Assembly (NCBI RefSeq): GCF_014268455.2
Contig: NZ_CP077085.1
Coordinates: 3,327,001 to 3,391,000, forward strand
Direction: 5' to 3'
DNA: 64,000 nucleotides
DNA from: Pseudomonas shahriarae
GTDB taxonomy: Bacteria; Pseudomonadota; Gammaproteobacteria; Pseudomonadales; Pseudomonadaceae
The notes under the pieces were generated by a model that saw only the letters and a program-made list of their open reading frames with translations, made no database searches and was not told the origin of the DNA. Positions within the stretch are counted from its first letter, which is position 1. Every line of letters starts with the position of its first letter. Positions 54,046 to 63,406 of the stretch are shown piece by piece. A program made the position numbers and the translations under genes.

Positions 54046-55403
54046 ACACCCCCTGGCTGCAACGCCTGGGGGATGGCATGCGCCGCCATGGGCGGGTGAT
54101 TCGTGGCGTGCAATGGGCCGTGGTGCTGTTCTACGCCGGGCTGCTGGTAGTGCCGGCGTGGCTGCCGCTACCCGACAGCCAGGCACGCCTGCTGGATAAC
54201 CTGACGCTGCTGGCACAGTTCCTGTTCTGGGGCCTGTGGTGGCCGTTCGTAGTGCTGTCCATCGTGTTGTTCGGCCGCGTGTGGTGCGGCGTGCTCTGCC
54301 CCGAAGGCTCCTTGAGCGAATGGGCCAGCCGCCATGGACGTGGCCTGGGCATTCCGAACTGGATCCGCTGGGGCGGCTGGCCCACGGTAGGCTTCTGCCT
54401 GACCACCCTCTACGGCCAGTTGATCAGTGTCTACGACTACGCCCAGGCGGCCCTGCTGATTCTCGGCGGTTCGACCGTGGCCGCCGTGCTGGTGGGGTTG
54501 TTGTTCGTGCGCGGCAAACGGGTGTGGTGCCGCTACCTGTGCCCGGTCAGCGGTGTGTTCGCCCTGCTCGCGCGCCTGGCACCGGTGCATTTCCAGGTCG
54601 ACGAACAACGCTGGAAAGCCAACGACGGCCCGCGCCTGCCCTTGCCCAACTGCGCGCCGCTGCTGGACATCCGCCGCCTGCAAGGCGCCAGCGATTGCCA
54701 CGCCTGCGGGCGCTGCAGCGGGCAACGGGGCGCGGTGCAGTTGATTGCCCGCTCATGCAATAGCGAAATCCTCCAGGCCCCACGCAAACCCGCGTTGGCC
54801 TGGGATACGCGCTTGTTGCTGTTCGGGGTGATCGGCCTGGCGATGGGCGCCTTCCAGTGGACCGTCAGCCCATGGTTTATCACGCTCAAGCAGTCCCTGG
54901 CGCAGTGGCTGGTGGAGCGCGACTGGCTGTGGCCATTGCAGGACAGCGCGCCCTGGTGGCTGTTGACCCATTACCCCCAGGCCAACGACAGTTTCAGTTG
55001 GCTGGACGGCTTTTGCATCGTCGCGTACCTGGGCGCCAGCGGCCTGCTGATCGGCGGCGCCTTGATGGGGCTGGTGCGCCTGGCCGCAAGAATCAGCGGT
55101 GATCGTGCACGGTATTGGGCCCTGGCGTTGACCTTGACGCCCCTGGGCGGTGCGGGGCTGTTCCTCGGGCTGTCGGCCACCACGGTGAAGTTGTTGCGCT
55201 ACGAAGGGTTGCTGCTCGAATGGGTCCAACCGGCGCGCGGCGCATTGCTGGTCGGGGCTGTTGGTTGGTGTGTGTGGCTGGCGTGGACACAGCTGGCCGA
55301 TCTACCCCTGGCGCGACGCTACGCTGCCTCGGCTTGCCTGCTACTGGGTAATGGGCTGGTGGCGTATGGCTGGTGGCTACAGTTCTGGGGCTGGAACCTG
55401 TAA
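54042..55403 (+). CDS. ftrD: Membrane ferredoxin-type protein (FtrD type)
   Basis: A 453-residue polytopic membrane protein with 4Fe-4S cysteine clusters: CGVLCPEG (near 85), CRYLCPVSG (near 165) and CHACGRCSG (near 220). Such NapH/CcoG-like proteins take electrons across the membrane and are proposed to recycle the cupredoxin partner during ferrous uptake. The GTG start overlaps the permease stop (GTGA). A REPIN follows. Confidence 0.9.
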   Translation: MNTPWLQRLGDGMRRHGRVIRGVQWAVVLFYAGLLVVPAWLPLPDSQARLLDNLTLLAQFLFWGLWWPFVVLSIVLFGRVWCGVLCPEGSLSEWASRHGRGLGIPNWIRWGGWPTVGFCLTTLYGQLISVYDYAQAALLILGGSTVAAVLVGLLFVRGKRVWCRYLCPVSGVFALLARLAPVHFQVDEQRWKANDGPRLPLPNCAPLLDIRRLQGASDCHACGRCSGQRGAVQLIARSCNSEILQAPRKPALAWDTRLLLFGVIGLAMGAFQWTVSPWFITLKQSLAQWLVERDWLWPLQDSAPWWLLTHYPQANDSFSWLDGFCIVAYLGASGLLIGGALMGLVRLAARISGDRARYWALALTLTPLGGAGLFLGLSATTVKLLRYEGLLLEWVQPARGALLVGAVGWCVWLAWTQLADLPLARRYAASACLLLGNGLVAYGWWLQFWGWNL

Positions 55404-55452
55404 GACGCCGTTCAGTCAAGCGAACGCAATACTCAAAGCGGCGCAGATCAAA

Positions 55453-55583
55453 TGGGGGAGCGGGTTTGCTCGCGAAAGCCGTGGGTCAGTCAACATCAAT
55501 GGTTGCTGGGCCGACGTCTTCGCGGGCAAGCCCGCTCCCACAGGGGATCTGCGCTTAACTGAACGGCATTCGGGCAAGCCCGC
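55453..55583. repeat. REPIN plus a REP half-site
   Basis: A left REP (GGGGGAGCGGGTTTGCTCGCG, slightly degenerate) and a right REP (CGCGGGCAAGCCCGCTCCCA) form a REPIN at 55453-55541. A further partial copy (CGGGCAAGCCCGC) lies at 55571-55583. They fill the space between the iron operon and the chemoreceptor gene. Confidence 0.88.
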
Positions 55584-55597
55584 ACACAGGCCCAGCG

Positions 55598-57217
55598 CTA
55601 AACGCGGAACCTGGCGACTGTCAGGTGCAACTCGCTAGCCATCTGCGCCAGCTCATGCCCGGCCGTATCGGTATGCCGGGCCCCCAGCAACACCTGCTCG
55701 GACAGGTTGCGAATGCCCACCAGGTTGCGATCCACTTCCCGCGCCACCAATGCCTGTTCTTCGGTGGCGCTGGCGATCATCAGGTTGCGTTCGTTGATCT
55801 GCGAGATCGACTGGGTAATCGCTTCCAGCGCCTCGCCAGAGCGTTGTGCCACGCTTAAGGTGGCTCGCACCAGGTCGCTGCTGCCCTGCATCGCGGTCAC
55901 GGCCTGTTCGGTGTCCAGGCGGATATTGCCGATCATCTGCTCGATCTCCTGGGTCGAGGCCTGGGTGCGATGGGCCAGGGCCCGCACTTCATCAGCCACC
56001 ACCGCAAAACCACGCCCGGCATCCCCGGCCCGTGCCGCTTCGATGGCCGCGTTGAGCGCCAGCAGGTTGGTCTGGTCGGCAATACTGCGGATCACCTCCA
56101 GCACGCCGCTGATGTCCTGCACCCGCCCGGCCAGTTGCTGGATGCGCACCGACGTGCCGCTCACACCCTCTGCCAGGGTGCTGATCGAGGCGACCGTTTC
56201 CTGCACCTGATCACGCCCAAGCTGGGCGGTCTGCGCCGACATACGCGAGGCTTCGCTGGTGCTGACGGCATTGCGCGCCACCTCATCCACCGCCGCCGTC
56301 ATCTCGTTGACCGCGGTGGCCGCCTGTTCAATCTCCATACCTTGCGACTGCAGGCTACTGCTGGTCTGGCTACTGACCGCGCTCAACTCCTCGGACGAAC
56401 TGGCCACGCGGTCCACCGACGCGGCGATCTGGCGCACCATTTCGTTAAGGTTGTGCTGCATGTGCTGCAGGTTCTTCATCACGCTGCCGTCAGCGCTGCC
56501 TGCCGTTGGCACTACCGTGGTCAGGTCGCCCTGGGCAATCTGGCTCAACACCCGCGCCGCCTCGTCGGGCTCGCCGCCCAGGGGCCGGGTCACGCTGCGG
56601 GTGACAATCACCGCTGCCGCCACCACCAGGGCCACGCACAGCAGGAACAGCCCGAGCATATTGCGCCGCGCGTCGCTGTACAGGGTATGCGCAGCGTGTT
56701 CGCGCTCGGCAAAAATCTGCCCCTGCAGGGCCATCATCGCCTCCAGGCTCTTGAACACCGCCTGCTCGGCGGGTTGTACGTTTTGCTTGAGCTGGGCCAC
56801 ACCCTCGGCATGGGCGCCCTGGCGAATCAGTGCCTGCACCTGGGTAAAGGCGCCCACATAGGCTTCGCGGTGTTTCTTCAGGTCGGCGTAGGCGGCCTGG
56901 CCGGCGGCCGTATCGAACAACGGCTCTAACTGGGTAAAGGCGTCGGTGATGCGTTGCCGGGTAGTACCAATGGCCTGCTGGGCCGCCTGGTTATCCTGGT
57001 CGATCAGCAAGTCTCGGGTGTTGCGGCCGTTATCGCGCACGCCGGTGGCAATCACCATGATCGGGGCGATTTTCGGCCAGTCCTGCTGCACGATCAGCTC
57101 CGACTGTTGTTTGAGGGTGCCCAGGTCGTGCAAGGCGTACAACGCCATGCCGGCCAGGGCCAGGGGGGCGATAGCAAAGCCGATGGCGATGCGGCGGGCG
57201 GTGGTTAATCGAGTCAT
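55598..57217 (-). CDS. Methyl-accepting chemotaxis protein
   Basis: A 539-residue transmembrane chemoreceptor. Transmembrane helix 1 lies near 10-30, followed by a periplasmic four-helix-bundle domain (about 31-183), helix 2 near 184-207, a HAMP domain (about 208-262) and the cytoplasmic signalling hairpin. The hairpin tip ([20 protein letters not shown], near 376-395) is the invariant motif for CheA/CheW contact. Start at 57217 has GGGAG 9 nt upstream. The ligand is unknown. There is no C-terminal CheR/CheB docking pentapeptide. Confidence 0.94.
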   Translation of the reverse strand: MTRLTTARRIAIGFAIAPLALAGMALYALHDLGTLKQQSELIVQQDWPKIAPIMVIATGVRDNGRNTRDLLIDQDNQAAQQAIGTTRQRITDAFTQLEPLFDTAAGQAAYADLKKHREAYVGAFTQVQALIRQGAHAEGVAQLKQNVQPAEQAVFKSLEAMMALQGQIFAEREHAAHTLYSDARRNMLGLFLLCVALVVAAAVIVTRSVTRPLGGEPDEAARVLSQIAQGDLTTVVPTAGSADGSVMKNLQHMQHNLNEMVRQIAASVDRVASSSEELSAVSSQTSSSLQSQGMEIEQAATAVNEMTAAVDEVARNAVSTSEASRMSAQTAQLGRDQVQETVASISTLAEGVSGTSVRIQQLAGRVQDISGVLEVIRSIADQTNLLALNAAIEAARAGDAGRGFAVVADEVRALAHRTQASTQEIEQMIGNIRLDTEQAVTAMQGSSDLVRATLSVAQRSGEALEAITQSISQINERNLMIASATEEQALVAREVDRNLVGIRNLSEQVLLGARHTDTAGHELAQMASELHLTVARFRV

Positions 57218-57317
57218 GTCATAAGCTCCCTGATGAATACCTGCCCACAAGGGGCAGCATCTTTGTAGATCCGGTGGGAGTTCAGTCGCCACGCTTGAAA
57301 GGGGTTGTGCGAAAGGA

Positions 57318-58013
57318 TCAACCCCGTAAAACAAATGCCGGGAACAGTGCCCGCATTTTTTCCCACAGTTCCGGCAGCAAGGCTTGCGCTGAAACGCTCG
57401 GCAACTGCTCATCGAGCATGCGCGCGGTGCGCACCAACTGCACGGCGAAACGCTTGACCCCTCGTTCCTGCAAACGCTGGGCCAGCAGCAGCAGGCGCTG
57501 CGGGTCAATCAGGTGCCAGTGCACGGTGGTGCGGCACTCATAGTCCACGCCGCTGTGCAGCAGCAGGTCGAGGCTGCGCCAATTGGCGGCGCCGCTGCCT
57601 TTGACCTGGGTGATCAACTGGCAATCCTCGGCCAGGGCCTTAACGTCAAACCCGACCCAGTCGGCATGAACCAGGGCGTGGCCGAACGCGGCAGGCTTGA
57701 TCCCGGCACTGTGCAGGCCAATGCGAAAGCCCATATGGCGCACTTCGTCCATGGCTGCCGGCAGGCCTTCCTGCAAGGTCGGTTCGCCGCCGCTGAACAC
57801 CACGGCGTCCAGCAGGTCCTGGCGGCGTTGCAGAAACAGCAAAACCCGGCGCCAATCCACCTCATCGCTGCCGCGAGGGGGGATCAGGTCCGGGTTATGG
57901 CAATACCGACAACGCCAGGCGCAGCCCTGGCAAAACAGCACGCAGGCGAGCATGCCGGGGTAGTCGAGGGTGGTCAGGGGCACCAGGCCCCCGACCCGTA
58001 GCGCTCGGCTCAT
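57318..58013 (-). CDS. nrdG: Anaerobic ribonucleotide reductase activase NrdG
   Basis: A 231-residue radical SAM enzyme that installs the glycyl radical on NrdD. The cluster motif is present as [11 protein letters not shown] (C-x3-C-x2-C, near residues 31-38), then FSGGEPTLQ near 77. Its ATG overlaps the preceding small ORF stop (ATGA), so the two are translated together. Confidence 0.93.
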   Translation of the reverse strand: MSRALRVGGLVPLTTLDYPGMLACVLFCQGCAWRCRYCHNPDLIPPRGSDEVDWRRVLLFLQRRQDLLDAVVFSGGEPTLQEGLPAAMDEVRHMGFRIGLHSAGIKPAAFGHALVHADWVGFDVKALAEDCQLITQVKGSGAANWRSLDLLLHSGVDYECRTTVHWHLIDPQRLLLLAQRLQERGVKRFAVQLVRTARMLDEQLPSVSAQALLPELWEKMRALFPAFVLRG

Positions 58014-58165
58014 TGGCGCCCGGCCGCAGCGGCACTTTCGGTAAAGTGCGCACGCTCGCGATGCTCCGATTGCTTGCCGGGATTGAAGGCCGAAACCGGT
58101 CGGTGGTAGCCCATCACACGGGTCCAGACTTCACAGCGTTGGCGTTGGGGCTGAGAGGTTTGCAT
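58010..58165 (-). CDS. Separate glycyl-radical tail of NrdD
   Basis: A 51-residue ORF whose core, CEVWTRVMGYHRPVSAFNPG followed by KQSEHRER, matches the C-terminal end of class III ribonucleotide reductases, where the R-x-x-GY segment holds the radical glycine (here about Gly19). The large nrdD ORF lacks this segment. AAGGAG is placed 7 nt upstream of the ATG, and its stop overlaps the nrdG start (ATGA). It looks like a stand-alone glycyl-radical subunit or a recently split gene end. The frame is open upstream to 58276, so a frameshift fusion with nrdD is also conceivable. Confidence 0.8.
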   Translation of the reverse strand: MQTSQPQRQRCEVWTRVMGYHRPVSAFNPGKQSEHRERAHFTESAAAAGRQ

Positions 58166-58229
58166 GGTCAATCTCCTTGGGGTGAAGCCTATTGCCAAAC
58201 CGGCAACAGGCACTTGTGGTAACCACTGA

Positions 58230-60224
58230 TTAATGGGGCAGGCCCAGGGCTTCGTCGCACTTGGGGCAGAATTCATGTTCGCCCGCCAGGTAGCCGTGCA
58301 CCGGGCAGATGGAGAACGTGGGGGTTACCGTCAGGTATGGCAGGCGGAAGCGTCCCAGGGCCTTGCGCACCAGCTGCTTGCAGGCCTGGGCCGAGGAAAT
58401 CTGTTCGGCCATGTACAGGTGCAACACGGTGCCGCCGGTGTATTTGCATTGCAGTTCGTCTTGCAGCTCCAGGGCTTCGAAGGGGTCTTCGGTAAAGCCC
58501 ACCGGCAGTTGTGAGGAGTTGGTGTAGTACGGCGCATCAAGGCTGCCGGCCTGGAGAATGTCGGGGTAGCGCTTGAGGTCTTCCTTGGCAAACCGGTAGG
58601 TAGTGCCTTCGGCCGGTGTGGCTTCCAGGTTGTACAGGTGGCCGGTGTCTTCCTGGAAGCGCAGCAACGTGGCGCGCACATGGTCCAGCACCTGCAGCGC
58701 AAACTCGCGGCCACGGGCGGTATGGGTGCCCTCCTCGTCGCCGGTGAAATTACGCAGCATCTCGTGCATGCCGTTCAGGCCAATGGTCGAGAAGTGATTG
58801 CGCAAGGTGCCCAGGTAGCGCTTGGTATAGGGATACAAGCCGGCGTCCATATGGTGCTGGATCACTTTGCGCTTGACCTCCAGGCTCTCCATCGCCAGTT
58901 CCATCAAGTGGTCCAGGCGTTGCAGCAGGCCACTGGTATCGCCCTTGAACAGGTAGCCCAGGCGCGCGCAATTGATCGTCACCACCCCCAATGAACCGGT
59001 CTGTTCCGCCGAGCCGAACAACCCGCCGCCACGCTTGAGCAACTCGCGCACGTCCAGTTGCAGGCGGCAGCACATCGAGCGCACCTGGTTGGGCTGCATA
59101 TCGGAGTTGAGGAAGTTCTGGAAGTACGGCAGGCCGTAGCGCGCGGTCATCTCGAACAGGCGGTCAGCGTTTTCGCTGTCCCACGGGAAGTCATGGGTAA
59201 TGTTGTAAGTCGGGATCGGGAAGGTAAACACCCGGCCCTTGGCGTCGCCCGCCTGCATCACTTCGATATAGGCGCGGTTGATCAGCTCCATTTCCACTTG
59301 CAGATCGCCGTAGGCAAACGGCATTTCTTCGCCGCCGATAATCGGGATCTGCTCGCGCAGGTCTTCCGGGCAGACCCAGTCGAATGTGAGGTTGGTAAAC
59401 GGTGTCTGGGTGCCCCAGCGCGACGGCACATTGAGGTTGTAGATGAACTCCTGCACCGCCTGGCGGATCTCGGGGAACGTCAGTTGGTCCTTGCGCACAA
59501 AGGGCGCCAGGTAGGTGTCGAACGAACTGAATGCCTGGGCGCCGGCCCACTCGTTTTGCAGGGTGCCGAGGAAGTTGACCATCTGCCCCAGGGCGCTGCC
59601 CAGATGCTTGGGTGGCCCGGCTTCGACACGGCCAGGCACGCCATTGAGGCCTTCGTGCAGCAGCGTGCGCAGGGACCAGCCGGCGCAGTATCCCGCGAGC
59701 ATGTCCAGGTCGTGGATATGCAAGTCCGCCTCACGGTGAGCCTGGCCGATCTCCTGGCTGTAGACCTCGTCCAGCCAGTAATTGGCCGTGACCTTGCCCG
59801 ACACATTAAGCACCAGCCCACCCAGGGAATAGCCTTGGTTGGCATTGGCCTGCACGCGCCAGTCCTCGCGGTCGAGGTACTCGTTCATCGAGGTGGCGAC
59901 CTCCACCAGGGTCTTGCGATCCCGGCGCAGGCGCCCGTGCTGCTCGCGGTAGACGATATAGGCGCGCATCGCCATAAAGTACCCGGCATCCATCAACACC
60001 CGCTCGACGCTGTCCTGGATCTGCTCCACATCCAGCCGGGCGATCCCGCGCAACCTGGCGAGCACCGCCCCCAACAACAGATCGACCTCGGCCTCCTGAT
60101 ACTCGCCGGTGGCGTTACCGGCGGCGATTATCGCCCGGCGGATTTTTTCGGCGTCAAAGGCGACCTGGGTGCCATCGCGCTTGTGTAGGCGGGTACTGAC
60201 CAGCGGGCTTGAGGTGATCTGCAT
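58230..60224 (-). CDS. nrdD: Anaerobic ribonucleoside-triphosphate reductase, large part
   Basis: A 664-residue class III ribonucleotide reductase large subunit for dNTP synthesis without oxygen. An N-terminal ATP-cone (about 5-100, LHKRDGTQVAFDAEKIRRAI) precedes the glycyl-radical barrel (DLHIHDLDMLAGYCAGWSL; FTNLTFDW; PTYNITHDF). It ends in a zinc-finger-like CPVHGY...CPKCD and stops at GLPH, before the usual RVxGY radical loop, which lies in a separate ORF 64 nt downstream. Start at 60224 (MQITSSPL) has GGAG 7 nt upstream. An Anr box at 60311 explains anaerobic control. Confidence 0.93.
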   Translation of the reverse strand: MQITSSPLVSTRLHKRDGTQVAFDAEKIRRAIIAAGNATGEYQEAEVDLLLGAVLARLRGIARLDVEQIQDSVERVLMDAGYFMAMRAYIVYREQHGRLRRDRKTLVEVATSMNEYLDREDWRVQANANQGYSLGGLVLNVSGKVTANYWLDEVYSQEIGQAHREADLHIHDLDMLAGYCAGWSLRTLLHEGLNGVPGRVEAGPPKHLGSALGQMVNFLGTLQNEWAGAQAFSSFDTYLAPFVRKDQLTFPEIRQAVQEFIYNLNVPSRWGTQTPFTNLTFDWVCPEDLREQIPIIGGEEMPFAYGDLQVEMELINRAYIEVMQAGDAKGRVFTFPIPTYNITHDFPWDSENADRLFEMTARYGLPYFQNFLNSDMQPNQVRSMCCRLQLDVRELLKRGGGLFGSAEQTGSLGVVTINCARLGYLFKGDTSGLLQRLDHLMELAMESLEVKRKVIQHHMDAGLYPYTKRYLGTLRNHFSTIGLNGMHEMLRNFTGDEEGTHTARGREFALQVLDHVRATLLRFQEDTGHLYNLEATPAEGTTYRFAKEDLKRYPDILQAGSLDAPYYTNSSQLPVGFTEDPFEALELQDELQCKYTGGTVLHLYMAEQISSAQACKQLVRKALGRFRLPYLTVTPTFSICPVHGYLAGEHEFCPKCDEALGLPH

Positions 60225-60310
60225 TGGGGGCTCCAAACACTACATATAGATTTAATAGTTCGTATAAACACAAGATGCAGTGATGGTACGCAGTGAATGC
60301 CGGGTTGCAA

Positions 60311-60324
60311 TTGACCAGGGTCAA
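60311..60324 (-). promoter_or_regulatory. Anr/FNR box of nrdD
   Basis: TTGACCAGGGTCAA, a perfect TTGAC-N4-GTCAA dyad, close to the Anr consensus TTGAT-N4-ATCAA. Its centre is 93 bp upstream of the nrdD start. A TACCAT -10-like hexamer (minus strand, 60283-60288) sits at the distance expected of an Anr-activated promoter. The box overlaps the stop codon of the DUF1016 gene. Confidence 0.75.
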
Positions 60325-61373
60325 GTTTGCGAAGACGTATCGTCACAGGCCAGTTCACGTTCAATCTGTTCAATGCTGGGCAAGCTGATTTGGAGTTCTG
60401 CCGGGAGGGAGTCGACCAACTGGTACTCCGCCACCCCGATGGGGCGAGCGCTGTCACGCAAAGCGTATTCAGCCACTATCTTGTTTTTGCTTTTGCACAG
60501 CAGCAGGCCGATGGTGGGGCTGTCTTGTGGGTGCTTGAGTTGGGCGTCCACCGCAGCGAGGTAAAAACCCAACTGCCCCAGATGTTCTGGTTTGAACTTG
60601 CCCGCCTTGAGCTCGATCGCGACGTAACAGCGCAGTTTCAGGTGATAAAACAGCAGGTCAAGGAAGAACTCCTCGCCGCCCACATCCAGCAGCACCTGCT
60701 TGCCGACAAAGGCAAAGCCTGCCCCCAGCTCCAGTAGAAAGTCGGTGACATGCCTGATCAGTGCGCTTTCGATCTCGCGCTCCTGCGCGTCCAGGGTCAG
60801 TCCCAGAAAGTCGAAACGGTAAGGATCTTTCAGCGACTCGCGGGCCAAGTCCGACTGGGGCTTGGGCAGCAGGGTTTCGAAGTTGCTGACAGCATTGCCA
60901 CTGCGCTCGAGCAAACGGGTCTCGATCTGCATGACCAGAATGTTGCGTGACCAGTTGTGTTCAATGGCTTGGGCGGCGTACCAGCGACGGGTTTCGGGGC
61001 CGGGTAGCTTATCGAGCAACGCTAATTGGTGATACCAAGGCAATTGTGCAAGCACCCCTTGCACAAACTCAGCGTCCGGCCAGGCTTCAGCAAATGCGCG
61101 CATGTACTTGAGGTTGCGTGGCGAAAAACCTTTCATATCAGGAAAAGCTGAACGCAAATCCCGCGCCAGACGCTCGATGACTTTTGCTCCCCATCCCTGC
61201 TGCGCCTGTCGGGTCAATATGTCCTGGCCAATCTGCCAGTACAGCAGCACCAGTTCACGGTTTACCGCCAGAGATGCACGCAGTTGGGCAGAGTGGATGC
61301 GGCTTTTCAGTTCTTTCAACCAGTCGCCATATCCCTCAGGTGGTGCGGTGAGGCCGTCAGGGGGTCGATTCAT
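60321..61373 (-). CDS. DUF1016/YhcG PDDEXK nuclease
   Basis: A 350-residue protein: an N-terminal helical DUF1016 region (about 15-150, WKELKSRIHSAQLRASLAVNRELVLLYWQIG-like pattern), and a C-terminal PDDEXK nuclease domain with FLDLLFYHLKLRCYVAIELK giving the D and ExK metal-binding residues near 245-262. Family members are linked to restriction and defence islands or act alone. Here no restriction gene is present; it lies among anaerobic-metabolism genes. AAGGAG is 7 nt before the ATG at 61373. Confidence 0.88.
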   Translation of the reverse strand: MNRPPDGLTAPPEGYGDWLKELKSRIHSAQLRASLAVNRELVLLYWQIGQDILTRQAQQGWGAKVIERLARDLRSAFPDMKGFSPRNLKYMRAFAEAWPDAEFVQGVLAQLPWYHQLALLDKLPGPETRRWYAAQAIEHNWSRNILVMQIETRLLERSGNAVSNFETLLPKPQSDLARESLKDPYRFDFLGLTLDAQEREIESALIRHVTDFLLELGAGFAFVGKQVLLDVGGEEFFLDLLFYHLKLRCYVAIELKAGKFKPEHLGQLGFYLAAVDAQLKHPQDSPTIGLLLCKSKNKIVAEYALRDSARPIGVAEYQLVDSLPAELQISLPSIEQIERELACDDTSSQT

Positions 61374-61441
61374 ACCTAACTCCTTTTCGATAGTGCTCGT
61401 TGTAGAAACCGGCAATGGTAACGACCGAAAAAAGCCACGCG

Positions 61442-61489
61442 GGCCAACGGAATGCCCTTGATACAAAACAATGGGAACTACCGTTGGCC
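61442..61489. repeat. 9-bp perfect inverted repeat between moaA and the nuclease gene
   Basis: Arms GGCCAACGG and CCGTTGGCC, 30 nt apart, with inner CCCTTG and CAATGGG pairing imperfectly, allow a 48-nt stem-loop. It sits 5 bases beyond the moaA stop on the minus strand, so it may end that transcript, but no T-run follows. It might also be a boundary element for the DUF1016 gene. Confidence 0.5.
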
Positions 61490-61493
61490 AGCC

Positions 61494-62480
61494 TCACCCC
61501 CCACTCATATTCATAAACCGCACCACCTGCACCTCGCCCTGCCCGGTGAAATCATGGCGCAATGGCTTGCCCCGCAACGCCTTGTGCAGCGCTTCCACCA
61601 ACGGCCGGTCATCCAGTGGATAACGGCGTACCAACGCCCGAAAATCCACCGCATTGTCCTGCCCCAGGCACAACAGCAACTGCCCTTCCACCGTCATCCG
61701 CACCCGGTTGCAGCTGGCGCAGAAGTTATGGGAGTTGGGCGAGATAAAGCCGATGCGCGTGCGCGGATGGCGGGCCAGGCGCACGTAGCGCGCCGGGCCG
61801 CCGCTGTTTTCGGTGCTGTCGAGTAAGCCATGATGCTCGGCGATCACCGCCCTCACCTGTTCGCTGGAGCAAAAGGATTCGCCCCGCGAGCGCCCTACAT
61901 CGCCCAGCGGCATCTCTTCGATAAAGCTGATATCAATGCCCTGGTCGATGGCGTACTGCACCAGCGCCGGGACTTCATCGAAATTGCGCCCCTTCATCAC
62001 CACGCAGTTGAGCTTGACCCGCTCGAACCCCGCGTCCCGCGCCGCCTCGATGCCGTCCAGCACCTGGCGCAGGTCACCGTTGCGGGTAATCGCGCGAAAG
62101 CGCTCGGGGTCGAGGCTGTCGAGGCTGATATTCATACGCTTGACCCCAGCCTCTACCAGCGGCCGGGCCAGGCGCTCCAGTTGCGTGCCGTTGCTGGTCA
62201 TCACCAGCTCACGCAGGCCGGGCAACGCGGCGATATGGCGGCACAGTTCGACAATGCCTGGACGGATCAGCGGTTCGCCCCCCGTCAGGCGGATCTTGCG
62301 CACACCCTGGCTGACGAACACCGTCGCCAGCCGTTGCAGCTCCTCCAGGGTCAGGACCTGCTGGCGCGGCAGGAACGTCATGTTTTTCGCCATGCAATAC
62401 ACACAGCGCAAATCACAACGATCGGTCACCGACAACCGCAGGTAGTCAATGGAACGGCCCACACCATCCACCAGGCTCAT
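61494..62480 (-). CDS. moaA: GTP 3',8-cyclase MoaA
   Basis: First enzyme of molybdenum cofactor synthesis, a radical SAM GTP cyclase. The 328-residue protein has the N-terminal cluster motif CDLRCVYC, the second C-terminal cluster with [10 protein letters not shown] and the functional C-terminal Gly-Gly (NMSGG). It lies at the end of a narI-ppiC-moaA run and supplies the cofactor to the Mo-dependent nitrate reductase. The ATG lies one base after the parvulin stop. Confidence 0.95.
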   Translation of the reverse strand: MSLVDGVGRSIDYLRLSVTDRCDLRCVYCMAKNMTFLPRQQVLTLEELQRLATVFVSQGVRKIRLTGGEPLIRPGIVELCRHIAALPGLRELVMTSNGTQLERLARPLVEAGVKRMNISLDSLDPERFRAITRNGDLRQVLDGIEAARDAGFERVKLNCVVMKGRNFDEVPALVQYAIDQGIDISFIEEMPLGDVGRSRGESFCSSEQVRAVIAEHHGLLDSTENSGGPARYVRLARHPRTRIGFISPNSHNFCASCNRVRMTVEGQLLLCLGQDNAVDFRALVRRYPLDDRPLVEALHKALRGKPLRHDFTGQGEVQVVRFMNMSGG

Positions 62481-62481
62481 G

Positions 62482-63396
62482 TCACTGCACCAACGGCGAG
62501 TCGGCGCCCTGCAACGCGATGCCACGCACATCGGCCGCGCCAATCAGGGTTTGCAGGTATTGCACCAGTGCCTTCTGCCATACCCCTTGCTGCAACTGGG
62601 TGCGGATCGCCGTAGCCACCGCCTCGTATGGCAGCGCCTGGCCTTCGATGCGTTGATCGACGCAGATCACATGCCAGCCGTAGCGGCTTTCCAGGGGTTT
62701 GCCGGCCAGGCCCGGGGCCAGGGTGAACAACTGGCGCTCCAGTTCCGGCACGGTCTGGCCTTTGCTGACCTGCCCCAGGGAGCCGCCCTGGGCCTTGGAG
62801 GGGCACGCCGAATACTGCAGCGCCAGCTCGGCAAAGCTGCCGGGCGACTCTTCCAGCTTCTGCAACAGCACCTCGGCCTGGGCATGGGCCTGATGGCGCG
62901 CCTCAGCATCATCCGGCGCGCACTCCAGCAGGATGTGGCGCACCGCCAGCAACGGCGCGCTGTGAAAGCGCCCGCGATTGCTCTCGAAGTAGCGCACACA
63001 AGTGGCCTCGTCGCAGTCCGGCACCTGGACTTCGCGCTCCAGCAACAGGCGGGTCGCCGCCTCCTCTTCGTTCTCGCCGGCGCCGACTTCCAGTTGCACA
63101 CCCAACTCGCGAATCCGCTGCTGCAACAGCTCACGGATCACCAGCGCGCGGGCAGCCAGGAACACCGCCTCCTCGCGGCTTTCAGCCGGGTGATATTGCA
63201 ACTCCTGGGCCATGTTTTCCGGGGTGATCACCACCCCGTTGACGCTGACAATCGGCCATTCCTGCTCGCTACTGGCGATCAGTTGGGGCTCATCCGCCAC
63301 CTCGACCTCGGGTACCACAACGTCCACAGCCTTGGCCGAAGAACTGCAGCCGCCACCGCCTGCACCGCCGCCACCACATCCGCATCCTGTAGTCAT
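62482..63396 (-). CDS. Parvulin-type peptidyl-prolyl isomerase (NarI-linked)
   Basis: A 304-residue PpiC/NifM-like isomerase. The N-terminus is a glycine- and cysteine-rich segment (GCGCGGGGAGGGGC, residues 4-17) not typical of parvulins. The parvulin domain (about 155-250) has [31 protein letters not shown] and [11 protein letters not shown]. The gene order narI-ppiC-moaA is that of the Pseudomonas nar operon, and a role in nitrate reductase maturation is inferred. Start at 63396 has GAGGAG 6 nt upstream. Confidence 0.9.
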   Translation of the reverse strand: MTTGCGCGGGGAGGGGCSSSAKAVDVVVPEVEVADEPQLIASSEQEWPIVSVNGVVITPENMAQELQYHPAESREEAVFLAARALVIRELLQQRIRELGVQLEVGAGENEEEAATRLLLEREVQVPDCDEATCVRYFESNRGRFHSAPLLAVRHILLECAPDDAEARHQAHAQAEVLLQKLEESPGSFAELALQYSACPSKAQGGSLGQVSKGQTVPELERQLFTLAPGLAGKPLESRYGWHVICVDQRIEGQALPYEAVATAIRTQLQQGVWQKALVQYLQTLIGAADVRGIALQGADSPLVQ

Positions 63397-63406
63397 GACG
63401 TTCTCC

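Noticed and set aside
57318-58013. 7-carboxy-7-deazaguanine synthase (QueE-like) for the radical SAM gene
   Set aside because: Coupling to the NrdD glycyl-tail ORF and the CxxxCxxC spacing fit the reductase activase NrdG better.
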